Position numbers and translations under genes: made by a program
In this document: one piece after another, positions 1-8,321 of the stretch
Layout: each line of letters opens with the position of its first letter
Numbering within the stretch: the first letter of the stretch is position 1
Notes under the pieces: model-generated
The model's database searches: none
Told to the model about the DNA's origin: nothing
The model's input: the letters and a program-made list of their open reading frames with translations, nothing else
Source: Stemphylium vesicarium
Taxonomy: Eukaryota; Ascomycota; Dothideomycetes; Pleosporales; Pleosporaceae
Assembly: GCA_004380135.1 (NCBI GenBank)
Contig: QXCR01000248.1
Location: 1 to 30,381, forward strand
Length of the DNA: 30,381 bases
Direction of reading: 5' to 3'

Positions 1-1294
1 TACTATTATATAATTTATAAGATATTTAGGGTTTCTATAATATAGTCTACTAATTTCTTATTAAAATAATAGAGTAGGCTATTAATCTATAAGAATAGTA
101 ACTTTATTTCTAGTAAGCTTACGTAGAGCGTACTTAATTAATAATTTTTCTTAATTATAGTTATTTTATTATACTTAGTCTATAGTAACTTTACTATATC
201 TTCTTTTAGTATATTATACTTTTTATTAGATATAAGTAAGTTAACTAAGTATTTAGTTCTTATAATAGTAAGTTTCTTAATTCTTTTAAGAAAAGTTTCT
301 TTACTATCTAATTAGTATTTAATTATAAGTTTTATAATAACCTTCTATAATTTATTAGCTAATTTACTTATCTTTCTAAGTATATTAACTTATTATATAA
401 TCTTATTTTTACTATAAGAGTTCTATATAATATAGCCTACTTTACTATAGGTATAGTAAGTAATTAGCTTCTTACTCTTATTATACTAAAACTTTAGTTA
501 ACTAAGTTCCTTATTAGTATTATTAAGGTATATAGACTTATAGCTATTTATAGTATATATATTAAGAACTTAAGATATATAGCTTTAGTAATATTCTTAA
601 TTAGAGTATAAATATTAAAGCTAATATCTTAGTTAGTTATTTTTAGGCCCTTAGATATAGGTTTCTTAGTTAAATAGTCTTTTCTCTAGTATAAGCTTAT
701 ATAACTTGTTATTAATTTAAATAGCTTTATTTATAAGCTTATTTAGAATATTAAGATTAGATTTATTCTATATAAATTCTTTACGTATAATTAGCTTAAG
801 ACCTTATTAATATATCTATATTAAAGTATTATTATTCTAGTTAATAATTATAAAGTATTATTAGAATTTAATTATATAATTAATAGTAAACTTAGTCTAT
901 TAAAATCTCTAAATTTTCTATTTTAGAACTACTAATTTCTTAAAGAGTAAAAAGACTTTTTTTATCTTAACTTTAAAGGTATTTTAGTTATAAATAAGAT
1001 TAATATTATTTTAGTTATTAATATTATTATCTATATATTAGTATTAGATAGAGTTAATCTATTTCTATATATTATTATAAGAAAAGATAGTAGTCTATAT
1101 AATTTTATTATTATTATTAATTTTATATATTTTAATATAGAGATATCTATTAACTTAGAGTAATTAAGCTTTAAGTTTACTATAGTTACTATAGTATAAG
1201 TTAGACTTATTACTATATACTAAGATATATATAGCGTCTATAGTTATATCTAGAGTATCTATTACTATATTACTTATTTTAAAAGTATTTAAAG
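1..1294 (-). mobile_element. RIP-degraded Ty3/Gypsy gag fragment (copy delta)
   Basis: Extremely AT-rich DNA almost without CA or TG dinucleotides. Bases 1-60 are nearly the exact reverse complement of 12241-12300, and the match continues with changes: about 1-610 pairs with 11690-12300, and 610-1060 pairs with the gag-like stretch 11290-11690. It is therefore a minus-strand copy of the same Gypsy gag region. Read on the minus strand, the order is LTR (ending at 1295), about 230 bp of leader, then gag, the normal 5' arrangement of an LTR retrotransposon. No open frame survives; stops are everywhere, as expected after RIP. The element continues beyond the left edge of the window. The strand and the repeat relationship are secure; the gag assignment rests on the better preserved plus-strand copy. 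Confidence 0.75.
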
Positions 1295-1916
1295 TATAAA
1301 GATCTATTCTTAGAGAGTTCTAAGATTAGTTCTTAGAAATAAGTTAAGTGCGTAATAGATAAAATAAATTAAGTATAATATAAAGATTAATAAATAACTT
1401 AAGAGTTTAAGAATTAAATACTAATTATTAGATTTTAAAATTAAATATAGTAATTATAAAAGTATACTATTTAGTAGCTATATACTTATATAATAGTTAT
1501 AGTAACTCTTAATAATAGTAAGGTATAACTCCTAGCAATAGTTATTGTAATGGGCGGGCGACAGCCTAGCGTACGACTACACAGTACGCCTATTTAGCCA
1601 AAAGGCTGGCACAAGACAACAAAGCATAGGCGTTGTCTTGGTGTAGTTAGTACTTATCATCGTCATCTGAGGTCTCTTGACTCTCAGGCCTTAGCGTAGC
1701 CCCACTTGGGCGTAGCACACTCTCTTTCTTAGGGCGTAGCCCATCACAGTTATAATAGTCGTGATTACTTCTAGCGATAGTCCTTGGCGTAGTGATCGGT
1801 CACGTGACTGCTGACAGTCAGCGTTTTGCAGGATCGCCATCCTGGTCTTGCTCGTGCGGCGCGGTTGCGGCGTGGTTGCGGCATGGTCGTAAGCGTTTTG
1901 ACTTCGGGTCGTAACA
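1295..1916 (-). repeat. LTR of the Gypsy family, interrupted by a 203-bp insertion
   Basis: On the minus strand this unit begins TGTTACGACC (at 1916) and ends in a RIP-altered CTTCACA (at 1295), so it has the TG...CA ends of an LTR. It aligns with 28773-29217 and with partial copies at 7921-8030, 8031-8224 and 14633-14826. The half from 1295 to 1540 is RIP-saturated, while 1749-1916 is GC-rich and unmutated, including a GCGGCGTGGTTGCGG-type repeat. Removing the insertion at 1546-1748 and one 5-bp duplication leaves about 414 bp. No matching target duplication is seen outside its ends, which fits its being attached to the gag at 1-1294 rather than being a solo LTR. Confidence 0.7.
1546..1748. 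mobile_element. 203-bp solo-LTR-like insertion (copy 1)
   Basis: The ends are TGTAATGGGC and GCCCATCACA, a 10-bp near-perfect terminal inverted repeat with the TG...CA ends of LTRs. It is flanked by a perfect 5-bp direct repeat GTTAT (1541-1545 and 1749-1753). The uninterrupted LTR copy at about 29010 shows the empty site. An inverted second copy lies at 22935-23135. A 5-bp duplication with TG...CA ends is typical of LTR retrotransposon integration, so a solo LTR is the favoured reading; a MITE with a 5-bp duplication is the alternative. It carries GGGCGTAGC-type motifs near its 3' end. It has no coding capacity and little RIP. Confidence 0.75.
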
Positions 1917-2530
1917 CTACTATTCTATTATAGTGTGAAGCAAATCCTATTGCCTATAACTGCCCCTTACAGTTCCTCTCTACCTTGACTCTACCTACGC
2001 TGGCAAATAGGTCGGGTTTGAGCCAGGGTTGGGTCGCCTAGATAGGAAAGTACTAGGCTGGAATAATCGTAGTCTGAATTAATTTGGCCTAGTACTTTCC
2101 TATCTAGGCGACCCAACCCTGACCCAAACCCGACCCATTTGCCAGCGTAACTCTATCCTTTTCTACTTCTTTCCTATAACACCTAAGCGCTTAGCCGGGT
2201 CTATTTATATTCTTCTTTCTATACCACGCCCGTACAATGGAACATCAGTTATCTTGCTCTCTTTCTATCACTACGCGCCTACTCTTTACCCCTCCTTACT
2301 CTCCCCTCTTTCTGGACTACCTGTCAGCCATGGCCTTTAGGTATTCTGCCCGAGGCGCGATTCACCTCACCTTACCCTACTCTCGCGCTAGTCCCATAGA
2401 GGCTTAGCGCATGACATCATGTATATAGACTCTCACTCTCGTAGCACTAATACATCACGATTCTCTCGTTTTCCTAGTGCTACTTACACAGGGACGCTAC
2501 TTGCGCTTCCTGATTTTACGGTCTTCTCTC
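1917..2530. other. Non-coding, pyrimidine-rich GC-normal spacer
   Basis: Base composition returns to normal and CA/TG dinucleotides are frequent, so this stretch has escaped RIP. Apart from the palindromic MITE listed separately, it is rich in CT runs (for example 2160-2320) and has no convincing reading frame or RNA gene. The CT-rich character would suit a fungal promoter or the leader of a lost gene, but nothing in the sequence decides this. Confidence 0.4.
1996..2149. mobile_element. Palindromic MITE with 63-bp inverted arms
   Basis: Bases 1996-2058 and 2087-2149 are reverse complements of each other over 63 positions with only a few mismatches, separated by a 28-bp spacer. The outer bases are TA CGCTGGC... 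and ...GCCAGCG TA, so the unit can be read as an element with a TA target duplication, as made by Tc1/mariner/Pogo transposases. The total length of about 150 bp and the lack of coding sequence are typical of a MITE. The few arm mismatches are transitions. On a single strand it would fold into one long hairpin. No other copy is visible in this window, so the source transposon is unknown. Confidence 0.85.
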
Positions 2531-2869
2531 TACGATCTCTGTATACTAATCTCAGAGCAATAGAACCAGCATGTAAGTATAGAAATGCATAGATCATGAT
2601 TAGTGTAGCTGCTAACGTTGCGCAAGCTTTGCAGTGACAGAGACATTGTACATTTGACTGGGATAATAGTGTCGGAGCGGCCGTCTCCGTCTACGGTAAG
2701 ATGCAGACATAATGCTCTGCAGCTGTGCAGCGTAGAAGCTCTGGTATTGGCTGCTTGCATATTCGCCCCGGCCGATCATGATGGGGATTGTGTTGTTCCG
2801 TGGATCGTCCATGTGGGGACGGCATACTGATAAGAACAGGGCCCAAGGCCAATGATCTTCCCCAACTCT
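2531..2869. other. Intergenic stretch, no supported gene
   Basis: Normal base composition and several overlapping short open frames on both strands, none with recognisable motifs, codon preference or a plausible start context. This may be the 5' flank or a decayed 5' end of the tannase-like gene that follows. Confidence 0.4.
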
Positions 2870-4660
2870 TTGTCCGGTTGTTCTTAGTGGCGAACGCTAC
2901 TCTCCTGGCTATACCCAGCCATGCTATACACGTTACCTACAAAATGTATAAGTTTGCGTCTACTGCCATGAATCATAATCGTCACCTGGTGCACGATTCA
3001 GACATGACCCAGGATACAACATGTCTATGGACACTAACTTCGTCGCAAACAAATCGAGGCGCACACTATTTTACATGAAAGCCACCAGTGAGATATTGCT
3101 GCTGCCAGCGACCCAAGCGTTAGCGAAGCCCTCGTGCAACCGAAAGTCCTTTACCTACCCTATCGTTGATGGCATGGAAGCAACGTCGCTGGAAGCAACT
3201 CAGCATGAAAATTGGTCCAGTCCAGCAATTGCGACACTGCCTCCATTTTCCGACGTAAATTTCTGCGAGGTCACCCCTTCACTTCATATACGGATATGCA
3301 ACGGGCATTCAACTCTGACCGGACGATCAATTGAAATTTATGGTACGACTTCATGCATCGGAGTTTCATCGAGCAGATATCCATAGGATAGGATATCGTT
3401 AAACAGTACTGTGGGGAAAAGCCGCACCATACCTATTGGAATGGATGCTCGGAAGGAGGAAGACAAGGATATGCAATCGCTCAGCGAAACCCTGGTGTTG
3501 TCGATGGCATCTTGGCAGCTGCTCCGGCGATCAATCTAGCTTCAGTAACAATCGGTGGTCACTGGCCGCAAGTCGTCATGATAGGAGCCAAGACATTCTT
3601 ATCGCAATGCGAGTTTGACTGGTTCAAAGGAAAACTTATGGAAGAATGCAACGCCTTGGATGGATACGAGGATGCGGTACTTATCGAACCAGAGGATTGC
3701 AAACACGACCCTGGACAGCTTATTGGCAGCCAGATCAAATGCGATGAAGAGGCTGCCGCCAAAGTTACATCGCAAATGGTTGATAATAAGAGGCACAAGA
3801 ATTGGCACATGAAAAGTGGGATGAATTGTTGTGGACTACTGTCGGAAACTCAGGTAAGTTGATGGAGATGGAAACGGGCTAAGCCCAAACAGGCAGGCAC
3901 CTTGGCAGTACGTGACTGTTCTCACGGGCAGGACCTCGAGGCTCCCGAACAGTTGATATTATACGCCAGATCAGGGAAGGTCCAAAAAGTCCCTTTGGTG
4001 TCAAATTCTGGCATGGTCTTGCCTCTGGCGCTAGTTACTTGTCCACGGCAAACATAAGCATATCCCCTGATGGCGTAAGAGCGATAAACCCAAATGGCCT
4101 TCCACTAGTCCGCGACACAATTCTCCTACCTGGAACAGATTTCTCTGCAGTATCACGAGAAAGTTACTTCGCGATGTGGACACAGGCTTTCCACGAGTGG
4201 CAGTAGTGTATGGAGGCTGAAACAGTCGAATTGGCTGCTCTCCGCGACTCGGGTGTCAAGAGGATAACCTGGCATGGTGGCGCTGATGCTATCATTCCCT
4301 ACAAGAACACACTTGTATATCGGGAGAAGGTGGAGCACAGGATGGGAGGTGTTGAAGAAGTTGACGTGTTCTATCGAGTGTTCTTAGCGCCTGGCGTTAC
4401 TCATTGCTTTGGAGGCACTGGCCCAGTCCCCACTGATCCTATGGTTGCTTTGGTCGATTGGGTTGACAAAGGTAAAGCGCCCGATAGCATTGACAGCGCC
4501 ACGAGTAATGAGGCTGGTGAGGGAATCACGCGGAAGCTCTGCAAGTGGCCTGCAAAAGCTGTGTACAATGGTGCAGGCGATCCAAAAAAGCGCGGCCAGT
4601 TGGTCATGTTCCAACAGCAATACAGAGTCGGCCAAAGTTGGACATGCTGAATATCAGTGA
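2870..4660 (+). pseudogene. Tannase/feruloyl esterase family pseudogene
   Basis: Enzymes of this secreted family hydrolyse ester bonds in gallotannins or feruloylated plant polysaccharides. The frame is broken, but all parts of the catalytic CS-D-HC signature remain: GCSEGGRQG with the nucleophile serine codon at 3449-3451, HGGADAIIP with aspartate at 4285-4287, and VTHCFGG with the His-Cys pair at 4402-4407. Other family blocks are YWNG before the serine, AAAPAINLA and HWPQVV after it, and FYRVFLAPG and GTGPVPTDP near the end. A phase-1 intron GTAAGT...CAG is likely at 3854-3931. Defects: in-frame stops TGA 3332 and TAG 3389 and 4204; frame changes near 3290, 3800 and in the A-run near 4586; and an apparent loss of about 80-100 residues between the FCEVT block and the MQRAF block. 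The 5' boundary is uncertain. A sequence-error explanation would need several independent errors, so a true pseudogene is more likely. Confidence 0.85.
3854..3931 (+). other. Probable intron in the tannase-like pseudogene
   Basis: A consensus donor GTAAGT and acceptor GGGCAG bound 78 bases that contain a stop in the reading frame. Splicing joins a phase-1 codon so that the WDELLW segment continues in frame into RTVDIIRQIREGPKSPFG. The size fits filamentous ascomycete introns. A TGACT sequence about 20 bases before the acceptor could serve as branch site. Confidence 0.65.
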
Positions 4661-5434
4661 CGCGATGAACTTTGATCGTGCATCTGTTCTTCTGCCGAGG
4701 GAGGCAAACACCGCAGGTGAGCCACCCTGTTTGAAAGAGATGTGAAACAAAAAAGAAAACATACAACAGCGGGGATTCGCTAGTGGTCACCCACCTAACT
4801 ACTAATCCGCCGGTACACTGCTTGTATATGGCTGAGCGGACGGGAAGCCTAATTGTCAGTGTCCTATGATCGTATGTATGAGTACAAGCAAAATGTACTA
4901 ATATAAAGTGCTAATCATAAAATTAGCACGCTAGCACGCTACCCTGCCTTCTAGGTTGAAGGCTATATATATAATGTTAATCCCTGCAGATACATACTCT
5001 CTCTAAATTAGCTCTTACTTCAGCATTAAGTAAAAGACAATAAGCAAGTTGCATGTCAGGTGGTCGCTAGATAGTTCGATCCTACACTGGCGTCGTGTCT
5101 CCCCGCGGAATGCATCGTTACCGCAACTCCGCAACTCCAGGTGCAAAGCGACGAGTGTTGAGCTCGTATTGCGCATCAAGATGCACGCCATCTTCAGCCT
5201 TGTGGGGATGCTATAGCCTTGGCAGCATTAATTATAGCCTAGCGTTGTGTCCATCAGGTCTAGCCCGAGAGAACTCTAACACCACTTTCGCTTCACGAGT
5301 CAGCCGATGCTTGGAAGTCTCCTATTCACGATGTAATATATTCTGGTCGCTCCCCCTCATGATTCTAGTAATGCGTCCCCATTCGCCGACCGCTTCTTAA
5401 CCCAAGTCACTCGTTCCGACGATTCTTTTACACG
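4661..5434. other. Intergenic region with upstream region of the chitin-binding gene
   Basis: No gene is supported here. A 101-residue open frame at 5095-5400 has no recognisable motif and lies directly upstream of the real gene, so I read it as chance. Bases 4905-4945 hold short repeated GCTAGCACGCTA/ATTAGCACG motifs, and 4965-4977 is a TATATATATAA tract that could be a TATA-like element, although it is far (about 460 bp) from the start codon at 5435. The last 45 bases before that ATG are C/T-rich, as is common in fungal leaders. Confidence 0.4.
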
Positions 5435-6555
5435 ATGCGTTCTTCGATATTATTGGCCGTTCCAGCCGTTCTATTCCTTAATGTCAATGCGTTGCGCGTC
5501 AGCACCTCGAGTGTTTGCGGGAAACAGTCCTGGAACACGCTTACTTGCAAGAACTCGTCTTGGGGAAACTGTTGCTCTAAGAATGGACGTTGTGGTTCCA
5601 CGCCACAACACTGCGGAACTGGATGCCAGGCTAAATTTGGAGACTGCAAGTCGCCAGTATCTTCAGCGCCCGCGGTTATCGTTTCCTCAGCACCTGCGGC
5701 GTCATCGAAAACACTTGCAGTATCCTCGACGATACTCGTAGTGTCATCGGCAGTACCCGCAGTCTCATCAGCAGCACCCGTACTATCGTCGGCAGCACCC
5801 GCAATATCATCGAAAGTACCCGCAGCATCAGCAGCCCCGGTTAAGGGCGGAAAGATCTCCACTGATGGAACTTGCGGCGGAACTTCTGGCTTCACCTGCG
5901 TCGGCTCTTCATTTGGCAATTGCTGTAGCGCCTATGGATGGTGTGGAACGTCCGCCGACCATTGCGGCACCAGCTGCAATGCAGCCTTTGGGAACTGCGG
6001 AGCGGCGTCATCTTCATCGACCTTGTCCACGACTGCAGTTCCAACTGTAACTTCGGCAGCTACACCAGCACCCACTCAGAAGATCTCCGTCGACGGAAGT
6101 TGTGGCAGCGGAGTGACATGCCTAGGCTCTTCATTCGGCGATTGCTGCAGCGCCTACGGATGGTGGTAAGCTCTCAATCTTCTCTCCCCCTCCCTCTCAT
6201 ACTAATACCAACTCGCAGTGGAAGCACCGCCGCATTCTGTGCAACAGGCTGCCAAGCTGGATTCGGAAAGTGCGATACTCCTCCCCCCAGCCCATCTCCA
6301 AGCACCACGTGTGGCGTCGAAGGCTTCGCTAATGTTGAGGCATACTACGCTTCTTCGTTCAACTTGATCGATACGACGAATGTTCTGACTTGTGCGACGC
6401 TATGTTTGGCCGAAGCGGAATGCAAGAGTTATTTGTTCAACCCGAAACTTGGAAATTGCGCGTATCTTATGAATTCGCTCGAGCAGGGAGAGTTCATTGC
6501 CACGAGTGGCACGGATCAGCTTTTCTGGGAGAGGGCCTGCGCTGAGGCTAAGTAG
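5435..6555 (+). CDS. Secreted protein with three CBM18 chitin-binding modules and a PAN/Apple-like module
   Basis: Coding sequence join(5435..6165, 6219..6555), 355 residues. Residues 1-19 form a signal peptide (MRSSILLAVPAVLFLNVNA). Three hevein-type chitin-binding domains follow, each with all eight cysteines: residues 28-71, 147-188 and 223-262. Modules 2 and 3 carry the canonical GNCCSAYGWCG / GDCCSAYGWCG core; module 1 is more diverged (GNCCSKNGRCG), with arginine in place of the usual aromatic residue. Ser/Ala/Pro/Thr-rich linkers separate them, the first built of degenerate VSSAxPA repeats. Residues 275-351 hold six cysteines (275, 302, 306, 312, 324, 351) in a PAN/Apple-like pattern ending ERAC. 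The protein probably binds chitin in the cell wall or shields it from plant chitinases and chitin receptors, as some secreted CBM18 proteins do; that role is inference. No catalytic domain (deacetylase or chitinase) is present. It is the only intact gene in the window and is flanked by two pseudogenes. Confidence 0.92.
6166..6218 (+). other. Intron of the CBM18/PAN gene
   Basis: 53 bases with donor GTAAGC, a CT-rich middle, a branch-like TACTAATAC and acceptor CGCAG. Splicing joins TG to T, rebuilding the conserved cysteine of the YGWCG motif in module 3 and keeping the frame open to the stop at 6553-6555. Without splicing the frame ends at once after YGWW, so the protein family itself supports the intron. 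Confidence 0.93.
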
Positions 6556-6865
6556 ACTTTGGAGCAAGAATGCTGGAGCTGTAGTTGAGGGGTCCTCCAA
6601 GCATGAGAGATAGTCCATGCGCGTTACGTTCGGGGACATTATGCAAGGTGATGAGAATGAGACAGCGGCTGGTCATAGCTCCTACCGTACTGCCTTCCGT
6701 GTTCCTGGGCGTTACGCGGCCGTGCACGGTAGCATCTTGGCATCAAGACCCGCTCCATCACTGCTATTCATTCTCATACCTATCACCTCTTATTTTGCAA
6801 ATCACAACCCTTGTCATTTTTGAGAAAACTATCTGTGCTTGATCATAGAGTTCGAGCTTGATCCT
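6556..6865. other. Intergenic region between the CBM18/PAN gene and the kinase pseudogene
   Basis: Normal composition and no supported gene; the short open frames here lack motifs. It must hold the 3' end of the CBM18/PAN transcript and the 5' flank of the kinase-like sequence, but no clear polyadenylation or promoter signal stands out. Confidence 0.4.
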
Positions 6866-7640
6866 ATGTCGTCGCTCTTTCGAATCGGGCAGGTTTTGAA
6901 GGGGCATGTTGTCAAATACACGATCACGAAAGACATCCAAGATACTGTGTGGTTCCCGAAGTGGACAGTATACATCCAATATTCATAACAAATTCTCATA
7001 ATTGCTAGAAACCATTTGCAAGAGCTTGTGATGATTAAGAGCGTTCTGAACCACCCGCGAGTGGAGAATGAAAGAGATGTACTCAAGAGAATTCAGCACC
7101 GCACCCCGTACCTCCGACCTTTGATCGATGAAATCGACGAGCCGTCTCTTCCTGTGAGCATCGCTCTTAGGTACGTGCAAGGTGACCTTCTAGACGCGTC
7201 AATTGTAAGAACTTTGAATAGGCGAGAACTGAAACACGTCTCGCGATGCGTACTAGAGGCATTGAAGACCTTACATGAGGACGGTTTTGTGCACACAGGT
7301 ATATTACTACTTGGGCTCAACGATAAATCTTGCGTGACTGATACCTGATATAGATATCAAGCCAGATAACGTATTCGTCAATCTGCAAGAAGGCGACGTT
7401 CGATTCTCCGACGTCCAACTAGGCGACTTAGGTGGATGCTACCCTGCCGACTCGGGGTAGGCTACATCTGGCACGGTGGTCGGAGCACCTATATGGACAA
7501 GCCCAGAGATCCTCATGGAGTTGCCATGAAATACTGCGGATGACATATGGTCTTTTGGTACGATGGTGCGACACACTTCTCCTGCAATGATGAGTATGAG
7601 TGGAGGCTGAGTTCTTCATAGGCAGACATGTCAATAATCC
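6866..7640 (+). pseudogene. Truncated protein-kinase-domain pseudogene
   Basis: From an ATG at 6866 the sequence encodes FRIGQVLKG (a degenerate nucleotide-loop start), VMIKSV (the lysine strand), ENERDVLKR, TPYLRPLIDEI, a helix LEALKTLHEDGFVHT, then DIKPDNVFVN, FSDVQLGD, GAPIWTSPEI and DIWSFGTMV. These are kinase subdomains I-IX in order, with HTD in place of the usual HRD catalytic motif and no clean DFG, as in a group of kinase-like proteins expanded in filamentous fungi. A 55-base intron at 7299-7353 rebuilds the HTDIKPDN motif; another probable intron lies near 6968-7008, but its frame is off by one. Stops TAG 7458 and TGA 7527 interrupt the frame, and the lower C-lobe is missing where AT-rich repeat DNA begins. 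It is broken and probably not translated into a working kinase. Confidence 0.82.
7299..7353 (+). other. Intron in the kinase pseudogene
   Basis: 55 bases, donor GTATAT and acceptor ATATAG, with TGACTGA about 15 bases before the acceptor as a possible branch region. The junction splits the aspartate codon of HTDIKPDN (G plus AT), restoring the catalytic-loop motif. This is the expected outcome for a real intron. Confidence 0.8.
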
Positions 7641-7920
7641 GTCAGTTTTCCGTTAACGGATTGTTCGGCCTTACACGTGATTAGTCCGTTTGATTTAAGC
7701 TAGACTACCTGAATTTATAGTCTATATAAGCTAAGAGTAAAGGCCTAATTCAATAGCCTAAAAGGCCTAATAGTATTAAAGTTTTAAGGTGCCTAATTGG
7801 GCTTAATATTTACTTAAAGATCTTTTAAAGCTAACGTACCTTACAGGTTCGCGAGACACGGGTTAGCGAGACACCTAGATTTACCGCAGAAAATTAATAA
7901 TCTAGAGCTTAATAACTCTA
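7641..7920. other. Border between gene island and RIP-degraded repeats, with an orphan transposon end
   Basis: Composition falls to AT-rich within about 100 bases of the kinase remnant. A palindrome CCGTTAACGG lies at about 7649-7658. At 7834-7875, after a TA, the sequence ACGTACCTTACAGG is followed by two copies of a 15-base unit ending GCGAGACAC. It resembles the terminal repeats of the Fot-type elements described below (ACGTACTTCATAAGCGAG...), so it is probably the orphan end of another Fot-type element. No transposase follows. Confidence 0.45.
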
Positions 7921-8030
7921 TATTACGACCTCGAGTCAAAACGCTTACGACCACGCCGCAACCACGCCGCAACCACGCCGCACGAGCAAGACCAGGATGG
8001 GGATCCTGCAAAACGCTAACTGTTAGTAGT
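7921..8030 (+). repeat. 5' part of the Gypsy LTR, plus orientation
   Basis: Starts TATTACGACC (TGTTACGACC with one RIP change) and matches the minus-strand reading of 1916 to about 1811, including three CCACGCCGCAA-type repeats and the AGCAAGACCAGGAT block. It stops abruptly at 8030, where an oppositely oriented LTR end begins. Largely unmutated, unlike its surroundings. Confidence 0.7.
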
Positions 8031-8224
8031 TGTGAAGGTCCGTCCTTAGAGGGTCCTAGGGTTATTTCTTAGGAATAAGTTAGGCGCGTAAGAAATAAAG
8101 TAAGTTAATAAAATATAGAGATTAATAATAACTTACGAGTTAAAGAATTAGGTACTAATCTTTAAAATTAAAAGTTAAATATAGTAACTATAAGAGTATA
8201 CTACTTAGTAGCTATATACTTATA
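8031..8224 (-). repeat. 3' part of the Gypsy LTR, minus orientation
   Basis: Begins TGTGAAGGTCCGTCC, the reverse complement of the LTR 3' end, and runs 194 bp until element A starts after a TA. It is the inverted counterpart of 14633-14826, which breaks at nearly the same internal position. The first 40 bases are well preserved; the rest is RIP-altered. Confidence 0.7.
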
Positions 8225-8321
8225 ACGTACTTCATAAGCGAGTGGCCGGCACAAGCGAGTGGCCGGCACAAGCGAGTGGCCGGACTTTGCCAAGACCTCA
8301 CCACATCTCTCCCAACACGCA

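Noticed and set aside
5045..5100. tRNA-like TAGTTCGATCCTA (B-box resemblance)
   Set aside because: No matching A box and no cloverleaf with paired acceptor arms could be drawn, so a tRNA is not supported.
5095..5400. 101-residue open frame upstream of the chitin-binding gene
   Set aside because: No recognisable motif, no conserved features and an unconvincing composition; it sits where the promoter and leader should be.
5428..5919. 163-residue open frame on the minus strand, antisense to the chitin-binding gene
   Set aside because: It mirrors the repetitive Ser/Ala linker codons of the real gene; the plus strand has a signal peptide, full cysteine patterns and a valid intron.
8220..8320. 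CRISPR-like array (repeated AAGCGAGTGGCCGGCAC)
   Set aside because: The units are directly tandem without spacers, occur at transposon ends and lie in a eukaryotic genome; they are subterminal repeats.
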